From: Pirellulaceae bacterium
GTDB lineage: Bacteria > Planctomycetota > Planctomycetia > Pirellulales > Pirellulaceae
Direction of reading: 5' to 3'
DNA: 11,301 nucleotides
NCBI GenBank assembly: GCA_030744095.1
Contig: JASLRF010000517.1
Location: forward strand, 1 to 11,301
Made by a program: the position numbers and the translations under genes. Of this stretch, positions 1 to 6,087 are shown piece after piece. The notes under the pieces are model-generated. The model was not told the origin of the DNA and made no database searches. It saw only the letters and a list, made by a program, of their open reading frames with translations. How positions within the stretch are numbered: position 1 is the first letter of the stretch; each line of letters starts with the position of its first letter.

Positions 1-233
1 CCCGTCTCCAAGTTGCCAGTTCCCGCGGAGATCCACCCAATTCGCTGGGCGATCCCCATTGCCACGATCAGCAATATTCCCGCAGCAAAGAAGATCCCAA
101 TCTTCAGCAGAAAGACGCGATTGGGCATCAGGGACGGGGCAGGTCTTTTGGATTCATCTGACGCGCGAGCATTCTCCGATGTATCGCGATCGTCCGCGCC
201 CGCACCGTGCGCGGCCGGTTCTTTCTGGGTCAT
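1..233 (-). CDS. N-terminus of a membrane-anchored protein, probably CusB-like RND periplasmic adaptor (partial)
   Basis: Only the first 77 residues are in the window; the gene continues past the left edge. The ATG at 233-231 has a good ribosome site (AAGGAG about 7 bases upstream), which fixes the start. Residues 1-36 are polar and low in complexity, residues 38-60 form one hydrophobic membrane segment (begins NRVFLLKIGIFFAAG), and a short IAQRIGW stretch follows. This matches the N-terminal anchor of planctomycetal RND adaptors of the CusB type, which tether to the inner membrane and link pump to outer-membrane channel. The diagnostic parts (metal-binding YHS-like segment, lipoyl and beta-barrel domains) lie outside the window, so the family call is inferred from the anchor and from its position after a CusC-like channel and a Cys-rich protein. 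It could instead be another membrane-anchored periplasmic protein. Confidence 0.6.
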   Translation of the reverse strand, partial: MTQKEPAAHGAGADDRDTSENARASDESKRPAPSLMPNRVFLLKIGIFFAAGILLIVAMGIAQRIGWISAGTGNLET

Positions 234-434
234 CGCTTTTCTCCTTGCAAAGAAACCTTGCATCGAAAAACATGCCATTGGCAATTTGCTTGGGACCGAC
301 ACATTAATACATTGATTCGAAATCGCGCGTGCGAATAGATGACGCGGCATGAAGCCATGCGGACAGCTATCAGCAACGATGAAGACGTCAGAATGGCTGC
401 GCAAACGCGTGAGCGTGCGTCAGCCGAGCACGAA

Positions 435-881
435 TCAAATCCGCCAGATGCAAAGAAGGGCCTGCACCGAATCCGCGGTGCTCATATCTCGCGGTGGGGC
501 TCGGCTCACTTCTCGTTGCGGAGAGAGGATGGCCGAGTGAACTGCCGGGTGCGGGACGTGAAACGAGAGCTCGACGTCTCGCGGGTTTGGTTTCGGTGCA
601 TTCGTCGGGGCGGCCGGCGCTCCAGCGTCTTGGTCGCCACAGTGGCAATTGCCAAGGCAAACGCTGGCCGTCGATTCGCATCCGCACTGGTCACTACCGC
701 AACAAGACGATGTCGCGGTTTCTTCCGCCGAAGCCTCCGGTTCCTGGTGACAGCATGACTGCACAACTGGCAACTGTTCGCTCGAACAAGCACACGCGCC
801 CGGAACTGAAACGATCGTCTGCATCAGCAGGACCGCTGCTGCAAGTATCGATGTCACCGGTCCGCGAGAGCTAAGTGCCAT
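435..881 (-). CDS. Small secreted cysteine-rich protein in a metal-efflux block
   Basis: This is a 148-residue protein. Residues 10-30 form a hydrophobic signal sequence ending near VPGACAC. Twelve cysteines are present; eleven lie between residues 30 and 81, as CxC, CC, CC, CxxxxCxC and CxC-like groups, together with several histidines. The C-terminal half is Pro/Ala-rich, and the last residues (ALLCIWRI) carry the final cysteine near the end. Small secreted Cys-rich proteins of this layout are common beside cus-type efflux genes in planctomycetes, but I know of no established function. Periplasmic binding of soft metals (Cu, Ag, Hg, Zn) is inferred from composition and position. It sits 145 bases after the CusC-like gene and 201 bases before the probable cusB, on the same strand. 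The ATG at 881-879 has only a weak upstream AGG. Disulfide-rich structure is an alternative to metal binding. Confidence 0.7.
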   Translation of the reverse strand: MALSSRGPVTSILAAAVLLMQTIVSVPGACACSSEQLPVVQSCCHQEPEASAEETATSSCCGSDQCGCESTASVCLGNCHCGDQDAGAPAAPTNAPKPNPRDVELSFHVPHPAVHSAILSPQREVSRAPPRDMSTADSVQALLCIWRI

Positions 882-1026
882 GATGCGCCTATGGTCTGTA
901 ACCTGTGGCGGAAATGCAACCGACTTGCACTATCGTACGCTCCAGGCCTTGCGTCTAGGCCAATTGTTCTTGGGTTTTGCGAGACATTCAGATTCGTCGG
1001 CGGCGAGTTGAATCGAACGACTATTT

Positions 1027-2601
1027 CTAGTGTAGCTCACGAACCCCAGTTGGGGGTGGCAGTGGGGGTGTATCGACTGGTGTAACGATCAGATCGGTGC
1101 CCACTGCCTGCTGTATACGTGCCAGCAGGGCGGCAAGTTCACCAATTGTACGCTGATATCCTAGTTCGACCATGAGCACGCTGCGGACATCCATCATCAG
1201 CCGGTCAAAATCGACCGTTCCGTTTGCGTAGGACTCTTGGTCAATACCCAATGTTTCTCGGGCCTGGGGCAGCAATGTCGCCTGATAGAGCGTCGCCATC
1301 TGCTTCGCGGTCTTCGCTTTTTCCCACAAGTCGCGCAACAACGCATCGTAACGTTGCTTCGTCTCGTCGACCGAAGCGTGCGAGGCCGCGTGCTTCCAAG
1401 CCGCCTCATCGTTCTGGGCATCATTTTTCTCGTGCCACAACGGCAGACTGACTTGGGCTCCGATCGACCAGGCATCACGGCCAACATCAACCAAGGTTGA
1501 CGTCGGACGGTTGTCGTCGATGGCAAACCAGCTCGCACTGAGCGAAACATTGGGACGCCGTTGAAGTCGCGCGACTTCGATCCCCCAACTGGTCGCCTGT
1601 GTCTGCAACTCGGCCGCCAAAATCTCCGGCTGTTGTTCCCACGCGATCTGCCGAAGCATACCGTGCGACCAATCAGGCAGAGACGATTCCAGTGTGATTG
1701 GAATGCCGACGGGATGATCCGTGTCACGACCGATGACACGGTTCAACGCCGCCTTGGTTGATTCGATCTGCTGCTGATAGGTCAAAATCTGCTCTTCAAG
1801 CTTGCTTAGCGCGAGTGTACCTAGCCGCACATCGGCCTGTGAGGCCTGCCCCGTCGGGACACGCCCCGTGGCAACATCAATCAACGGTTGCAGGATTTCC
1901 TGATTCGCCCGACTCGTTTCGATCTGTTTCTGTAGTACATACAGACGATACCAGAGCGCTCGCACGTCACCGACCACCTCGAGCCGATCGGCTTCGTAAG
2001 CCTGCTGCATCGCCATCGCCTCGAAGTATGCCTGCTGTGTCTGCGCGTCGAGCCGGTGGAGCCATGGGATCATCTGCATCACCGTCAGATTGGCTCGCTG
2101 TGAACCAGCGGCCGTTTCGATCGGATGGGTGAAGAAGTTGGCAGCGAGCGTTGGGTCGGGCAATCCGCCAATATGGCCTGTTTTCGCCTCCGCCGCAGCA
2201 ACCTCCTGGCTGAGCCTACGCAGGCTGGGGTTCATCGACTGAGCCAACGCTTCGAGCCGCGTCAGCCGCTCCACCGCGACGGCAGCGCTTTCTATGACTT
2301 CAACTGGCTCGGATGGTGCATCCTGTCCAAGTTCGGGCGACTCGTCATCAGGACGATGGGCGGCCAAGACGATCGAGTGCTCGGTAGTTTCGCAGTCCCG
2401 CGGAATCACGCGAATCGCACCGAGTTCTGGTGGTTGATGCATCGCCGAACGGCGCGACGCACATCCTGAAGACGCCAGCAGCAGCGCGCTCGCTAGCGCA
2501 AACACGACCAGGTTGCCGGCACCTGACCAACTCGCTGCTGGCACTGCGAACGCGGCGCAGTATCCACCGAGCGAACAACGACCATACGTCAACTGTTTCA
2601 A
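1027..2601 (-). CDS. TolC-family outer membrane efflux protein, CusC-like
   Basis: About 524 residues, the usual length of an outer membrane factor. A hydrophobic segment at residues 30-46 ends in SSGC (Cys47), a plausible lipobox, so it is probably an outer-membrane lipoprotein. Residues about 95-510 carry the repeated long-helix pattern of the OEP/TolC fold: LRRLSQEVAAAEAK, then GGLPDPTL, and later helical stretches such as RYDALLRDLWEKAKTAKQM. The GxLPDPxL segment is typical of the CusC branch that serves heavy-metal RND pumps. The channel would form the outer-membrane exit of a tripartite pump with the probable CusB at 233-1. The start is uncertain: no ATG precedes the signal segment, and TTG at 2601-2599 with GGGAG ten bases upstream is the best candidate. 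The stop is TAG. The frame is shared with the upstream TolC gene and stays open for the 25 codons between that gene's TAA and this TTG. Confidence 0.85.
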   Translation of the reverse strand: MKQLTYGRCSLGGYCAAFAVPAASWSGAGNLVVFALASALLLASSGCASRRSAMHQPPELGAIRVIPRDCETTEHSIVLAAHRPDDESPELGQDAPSEPVEVIESAAVAVERLTRLEALAQSMNPSLRRLSQEVAAAEAKTGHIGGLPDPTLAANFFTHPIETAAGSQRANLTVMQMIPWLHRLDAQTQQAYFEAMAMQQAYEADRLEVVGDVRALWYRLYVLQKQIETSRANQEILQPLIDVATGRVPTGQASQADVRLGTLALSKLEEQILTYQQQIESTKAALNRVIGRDTDHPVGIPITLESSLPDWSHGMLRQIAWEQQPEILAAELQTQATSWGIEVARLQRRPNVSLSASWFAIDDNRPTSTLVDVGRDAWSIGAQVSLPLWHEKNDAQNDEAAWKHAASHASVDETKQRYDALLRDLWEKAKTAKQMATLYQATLLPQARETLGIDQESYANGTVDFDRLMMDVRSVLMVELGYQRTIGELAALLARIQQAVGTDLIVTPVDTPPLPPPTGVRELH

Positions 2602-2611
2602 AGGCCCCGAG

Positions 2612-2678
2612 CTCCCATCTGGCGTTCGCTTCTTGACTACAATAAATTCACAGCCTCTCCCATCTGCCGTGCGCTTTT
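2612..2678. repeat. Imperfect 22-base direct repeat between two TolC-family genes
   Basis: Two copies, at 2612-2633 and 2657-2678, begin with the same ten bases (CTCCCATCTG) and then differ at only a few positions, with a period of 45 bases. On the coding (minus) strand each contains AGATGGGAG, which resembles a ribosome-binding site. The left copy places GGGAG ten bases before the TTG start at 2601. The right copy overlaps the stop codon of the preceding gene. A local duplication of a translation-initiation region, or a small dispersed repeat, are both possible. Confidence 0.55.
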
Positions 2679-4701
2679 AGTAAACCACTGGTGGCGGAAT
2701 TGCTTCGGTCTCAGGACTTCCCCTGCTTTCCGGCAGATAGGGCGGGAGACCGATTGCGTGCGACAGCTGAAACTGGGCTGCGTTGTATCGCAGCAATGCG
2801 TTCAGGTAACTCGTGCGGGCGTCGACGAGCGCACCAATCGCTTGTTGCGGTTCGATCGGTCGAAGCACTCCGCCGCGGATACCGGTGAAATTCAGCTCTA
2901 GCGACGTGCTAGCCGCCGTGATGCGCGGCGAAGCCACGTCAATCTGCCTGCGCCTCGAGTGCGACCGATGAAACGCCGTGGCAACCTCCGCGGCGATCTT
3001 GTCACGCAACCGTTGGACCTCCAAATGGGCCTGACGGTGCTGACTTTCCGTGCCCCGCCGTCGGGCCGCGTTGCCAAAGCCGAAGTTCTCCAGCTGCCAA
3101 ATTGCGGCAACGTCAAAGTCACTGCGGTCGCTAAACGCTTTCAGGTCGCTGTTGTCGTTCCCACCAAAACCACCGCCGCTGAAGCCGGCATACAGGTGCG
3201 GCAGCCAGGGACGCCAGTGCTCGAGGTCGGCTTTTGTCGAACTGGCGATGACCAACATCTCGGCGCTTTCGAGGTCAGGACGCGCGGCGATGGCCTGTGC
3301 GATCAATGACTCGAGCGGCTGACCTTGGTTGAATAGATCGAGTGGCACGACATCCTGATCCGTCGGAACGAGCTGCGTCGTGGGGTCGAGTTGCAGCACC
3401 AATGCCAGCGCCGTCGACGCATCGTCAACTGCTTCCTCCGCTTCCAGCAACTCGCCTTGCCGCCGCGCCCGTTCGGCACGAGCACGTTGGGCGTCGGCCG
3501 GATACCCTTCGCCTGCTTCGGCAAAAGCGGCTGTGATGTCGACCAGCCGCGTCGCGTGCATAACCGCTTCTTCACCAATGGCGGTGAGCGCATGGGCGCG
3601 GACCAGCCGTTGATAGGCGAGTGCGGCTTCGAGAACTTTCATGTTGAAGACCGCGGATTGCCTGGCGGCAGCAGCGTCGACCATCTGCCTGGCCGCGAGC
3701 AGCTCGAACAGCAGATCGGCGACGGACATGTCTACAAACAAGCGAGGCGGGCCGCCCGCGCCTCCGTTGAGTGGTGCGCGACCGAAGCCGACGCCACCCC
3801 CGATGTACAGTGAACCTCGATTGGCTTCGATCACCTCACCTGTTGTGGACTGAATGCGCCCATCGTGTTTGTTGTAGGATATCCCTGCGTTCAAGGACGG
3901 CAACCATTTCGCTCGACTGGCCTGAGCTTTCGCCAGCGCTTGTTCGACCCGTTCGGCGGCTAAGGCGATGTGTAGATTGTTTGCCCCCGCTAAACGCAAC
4001 GCCGTTGGCAGGTCGATCGGAAACCGTTGGGTTTCTTCGGCCTCCGCGTTGAAACTCGGCGTGCCCGGTTCGGCAGGCACGACCAACGCGTCAGACGGCG
4101 ACGCAGTAGCCGGCGGCGTTGACGGACCTGGCTGACTGGGCCGCAATGCCCGGTCCAGGGTGGCATCTGGGCTGGCTCTCGGTGCGGCGCTGGGCTCTTG
4201 AGCTGCTGTCCCAAGTTGGCTGAATTGTCCCCTCTCCCTTTGGGAGAGGGTTAGGGAGAGGGACTTTGGGGAATCATGTAATCCCGATGCCGTGGAGCTG
4301 TCCCGATCAACCTTCACCCCGGTCCTCTCCCAGAGGGAGAGGGTGCTAAAGTCGGACTGTCGTCCTGGAGCGCTAGGCTCTTGAAAGGTCGCCTGGCGTA
4401 CCGGCTGACCAGCCAGCGGAAAAGAAGAGAGTGACGTGCTGGTGATGATTTCGCTGACCGTCGATTCTGGTAGTCGCCGAATTGGTGCGTCGCTTTCGGA
4501 CCGATGGCTCCCAGGTGGTTGGGGCGTCGTGATGGTCCTCTTCGCAACAGCCGTTGCCAGCTGCGTCTCAGGATTCGGTTTCAGTCCGGCGCACCCGATC
4601 ACGCCGCTCAGCAGCAGGGCCATTAGCCAACCTGTGCGGCAGCTACGGCGAGCGATCGCTTGCCGGCGAAATGCTGGTTCCTTGCTGATCGTCACTGCCA
4701 T
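2677..4701 (-). CDS. TolC-family outer membrane lipoprotein with a long N-terminal linker and an in-frame repeat insertion
   Basis: This protein of 674 residues is well above the usual 450-500 for an outer membrane factor. A lipoprotein signal is clear: a basic N-terminus, a hydrophobic stretch MALLLSGVIG, then Cys37 in a VIGC lipobox. Residues about 40-225 are a disordered-looking Pro/Ser/Thr/Ala linker. From about residue 228 (IDLPTALRLAGANN) onward the OEP/TolC domain is recognisable, with long helices, the ARPDLESAE segment between the two OEP halves, and a second half ending in LRYNAAQFQLSHAIGLPP. It should be the outer-membrane channel of an RND or similar tripartite exporter. The ATG at 4701-4699 has AAGGGAAG just upstream and lies only 27 bases after the stop of the chimeric gene, so the two were probably co-transcribed. 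Residues 117-160 are encoded by a palindromic repeat element. If its cognate pump is lost, this channel may be orphaned. Confidence 0.87.
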   Translation of the reverse strand: MAVTISKEPAFRRQAIARRSCRTGWLMALLLSGVIGCAGLKPNPETQLATAVAKRTITTPQPPGSHRSESDAPIRRLPESTVSEIITSTSLSSFPLAGQPVRQATFQEPSAPGRQSDFSTLSLWERTGVKVDRDSSTASGLHDSPKSLSLTLSQRERGQFSQLGTAAQEPSAAPRASPDATLDRALRPSQPGPSTPPATASPSDALVVPAEPGTPSFNAEAEETQRFPIDLPTALRLAGANNLHIALAAERVEQALAKAQASRAKWLPSLNAGISYNKHDGRIQSTTGEVIEANRGSLYIGGGVGFGRAPLNGGAGGPPRLFVDMSVADLLFELLAARQMVDAAAARQSAVFNMKVLEAALAYQRLVRAHALTAIGEEAVMHATRLVDITAAFAEAGEGYPADAQRARAERARRQGELLEAEEAVDDASTALALVLQLDPTTQLVPTDQDVVPLDLFNQGQPLESLIAQAIAARPDLESAEMLVIASSTKADLEHWRPWLPHLYAGFSGGGFGGNDNSDLKAFSDRSDFDVAAIWQLENFGFGNAARRRGTESQHRQAHLEVQRLRDKIAAEVATAFHRSHSRRRQIDVASPRITAASTSLELNFTGIRGGVLRPIEPQQAIGALVDARTSYLNALLRYNAAQFQLSHAIGLPPYLPESRGSPETEAIPPPVVY
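4229..4343. repeat. Palindromic CCCTCTCCC-type repeat element inserted inside a coding sequence
   Basis: The left end has a perfect hairpin, CCCTCTCCC (4230-4238), TTT, GGGAGAGGG (4242-4250), followed by a third GGGAGAGGG at 4254-4262. The right end has CCTCTCCC (4324-4331), AGA, GGGAGAGG (4335-4342). Between them are about 60 ordinary bases. This two-hairpin layout resembles a non-coding repeat seen scattered in many bacterial genomes, whose translations give peptides like LSLWERAGV and LTLSQRERG. Both appear here, at residues 120-128 and 149-157 of the TolC-family protein. A 15-base direct repeat with one mismatch flanks it (4187-4201 and 4370-4384). It is read through in frame. Confidence 0.75.
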
Positions 4702-4728
4702 GACTTCCCTTGGGGGGTTCGAGTCCGA

Positions 4729-5625
4729 CTATTCGTTCTTCGCTGGGACGGGCGACACTTCCTGACCGTCGGTCAACTGGCCAACACCAGAACGTACGAC
4801 CTGGTCACCCGCCATGATCCCCGATTCGATCCCAACGATCGCGCCGTCTCGGTAGTTTGTCGTGACTTCGCGACGATGGCACGTCGTTCCCTCGACAACA
4901 AACACGTAGGAACGATCATCGATGATCGTCAGCGCCGACGTGGGTATCACCGGTGTTTCTTTGAACTCGGCCAACTGGATCGTCACGTAGCCAAAGTAGC
5001 CGGGAAGCAATTTCCGATCGTCGTTAGGCAAGTCAATTTCGACGCGCAACATGCGAGACATGCTGTTCAGCGCCGCAGAGAATCTCGTCACCGTGCCTTC
5101 AATCTTCGTGCCCGGCAGCACGTTGATGCGGTCGAACACTACGGCGTCGCCTTCGTTCAACCAACGCACTTCTTTCATTGGCAGGTCAACGAGTAACCGA
5201 ACGGTGTTGATCCTTGAAATCGTCACCAACGGCAGTGCCGCACTGTTGCCATCGGCGGGCTTGATGAACGCGCCGGGATAGAACATGTCACTGACCGCAT
5301 AGCTGGTCACTTGCGACATCGCCGTGTCGCTGGAAATGTCTTCCCGAAAAAAATCCTTCACTACGCAGACTCCAGGCATCGCCTTGGCTTCCTGGTGCTC
5401 GATGCCAACCGACTGGCCGGTCCAACGTTCCAGTCGGCTCATGATGTCGCGTTCCATCACTTCAGGCGGCATACCCGGGTAGAACGTGACGATCTGAACG
5501 GCTGGTGTCTTGAAAATGGGCAACAGGTCGGATGGGATTTTCTGATATGACGTCACACCTACCACGACAAGGGCTAGCGCCAAGACGACGATCAAATGCG
5601 GGTTCTTCAGTGCCGCTCGAATCAT
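4729..5625 (-). CDS. Chimeric ORF: N-terminus of an RND permease fused to the C-terminal half of an RND periplasmic adaptor
   Basis: This intact ORF of 298 residues carries pieces of two different proteins. Residues 1-116 look like the beginning of an AcrB/HAE1-type inner-membrane RND pump: MIRAALKNPH, one membrane helix (about 11-30), then KIPSDLLPIFKTPAVQIVT, YPGMPPEVMERDI and a pore-domain segment ending SDMFY. From residue 117 (PGAFIKPADGNSA) the sequence is that of a membrane-fusion adaptor: the end of the lipoyl region, a beta-barrel (VRLLVDLPMKEVRWL; later RVEIDLPNDDRKLLPGYFG) and the membrane-proximal domain (VIPTSALTIIDDRSYVFVV). Missing are the rest of the pump (roughly 900 residues) and the adaptor's N-terminus and helical hairpin. 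The start at 5625-5623 has GAGGA ten bases upstream and fits the conserved pump start; longer upstream in-frame extensions look like non-coding sequence. An in-frame deletion between adjacent pump and adaptor genes is the best explanation. An assembly error cannot be excluded. Pump activity is not expected. Confidence 0.8.
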   Translation of the reverse strand: MIRAALKNPHLIVVLALALVVVGVTSYQKIPSDLLPIFKTPAVQIVTFYPGMPPEVMERDIMSRLERWTGQSVGIEHQEAKAMPGVCVVKDFFREDISSDTAMSQVTSYAVSDMFYPGAFIKPADGNSAALPLVTISRINTVRLLVDLPMKEVRWLNEGDAVVFDRINVLPGTKIEGTVTRFSAALNSMSRMLRVEIDLPNDDRKLLPGYFGYVTIQLAEFKETPVIPTSALTIIDDRSYVFVVEGTTCHRREVTTNYRDGAIVGIESGIMAGDQVVRSGVGQLTDGQEVSPVPAKNE

Positions 5626-5741
5626 CTGATCTGAGTCCTCGACCTGAAACGTCCCAACCGATGGGAGTTTTCTTGCGAAAGGTAGGAAGTGAACGGGATC
5701 GCGTAGGTGTGGCTTCGGCGGAGTTGTGTGTGGCCACCAAC

Positions 5742-5776
5742 GGGGCGGACCGATGCTCGGCGGCAACGTCCGCCCC
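5742..5776. repeat. Inverted repeat, 9-base perfect stem
   Basis: GGGGCGGAC at 5742-5750 pairs perfectly with GTCCGCCCC at 5768-5776 across a 17-base loop. It lies about 120 bases upstream of the chimeric RND gene, in its probable 5' region. No T-run follows on either side, so it is not a standard terminator. It looks like a small dispersed palindromic repeat or a structured leader. Copy number cannot be judged from this window. Confidence 0.5.
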
Positions 5777-5898
5777 ACGGCTGTGCAAACAAACACCGCC
5801 AATCGGGTGCGGTCGGAATGTGTCCATAAAGAATGTCGGTGAATCCTGCTGCAGGTGATGAGCGGTTTGTATGGATGCTGCGGAATTTCCCCGATTGA

Positions 5899-5909
5899 CC
5901 AATTATTGG
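5899..5909. promoter_or_regulatory. Possible operator palindrome CCAAT-T-ATTGG
   Basis: A perfect 11-base inverted repeat (5-base arms, 1-base centre) sits in the divergent intergenic region, inside a larger CCCC...GGGG frame (5889-5911). Position and symmetry suit a dimeric regulator, but I recognise no family and arms this short can arise by chance. Confidence 0.25.
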
Positions 5910-5932
5910 GGTGATGTGGGCTCGCCACCCCG

Positions 5933-5983
5933 GGTTGCAAGGCTCGCGTAAACGGCAAAGTTTGCCGAGCCTACGCAGCAACC
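5933..5983. repeat. Multi-armed palindromic element upstream of the phosphofructokinase gene
   Basis: Three nested inverted repeats share one axis: GGTTGC (5933-5938) with GCAACC (5978-5983), GCGTA (5946-5950) with TACGC (5972-5976), and GGCAAA (5954-5959) with TTTGCC (5961-5966) inside the perfect palindrome CGGCAAAGTTTGCCG (5953-5967). A competing pairing exists between AGGCTCG (5940-5946) and CGAGCCT (5966-5972). Such nesting suggests a folded element, most likely a dispersed repeat and possibly a 5' leader structure. It ends 104 bases before the phosphofructokinase start. Confidence 0.55.
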
Positions 5984-6087
5984 TACAGTTTCGAGGTTGG
6001 GGGGCGAGACTTGCCGTGCATTCGAGGGTGATATTTCGGAACTGCTCCTTAAGAACAGCTAACATCATCAAACAAGGTATGGACAGC

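Larger units (their letters stand above)
5626..6087. other. Divergent intergenic region with several hairpins
   Basis: These 462 bases separate the leftward efflux block from the rightward phosphofructokinase gene and should hold promoters for both. ORFs that cross it on either strand do not resemble proteins and conflict with the better starts at 5625 and 6088. It contains an inverted repeat at 5742-5776, a CCAAT-T-ATTGG palindrome at 5899-5909 and a multi-armed hairpin at 5933-5983, listed separately where supportable. A weak promoter-like pair, TTGCCG at 6011 and TATTTC at 6032, has only 15 bases between its halves, so I do not call it. Confidence 0.6.

Noticed and set aside
339..874. Rightward ORFs opposite the Cys-rich gene (339-758 and 494-874)
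   Set aside because: They are Arg/Ser-rich shadows of the leftward gene, which has a signal sequence and a clustered cysteine pattern.
4229..4343. CRISPR-like repeats
   Set aside because: The GGGAGAGGG copies are short, palindromic, unevenly spaced and lack unique spacers of constant length.
5626..5958. N-terminal extension of the chimeric RND ORF starting at 5958
   Set aside because: The upstream residues do not resemble any RND protein, they run through hairpin-containing intergenic DNA, and the canonical pump start (MIRAALKNP) with a ribosome site is at 5625.
5911..6087. Longer phosphofructokinase start, up to 59 extra residues
   Set aside because: The extra residues are Arg-rich and unlike the family, whose N-terminus begins a few residues before GILTSGGD; ATG 6088 has the better ribosome-site spacing.
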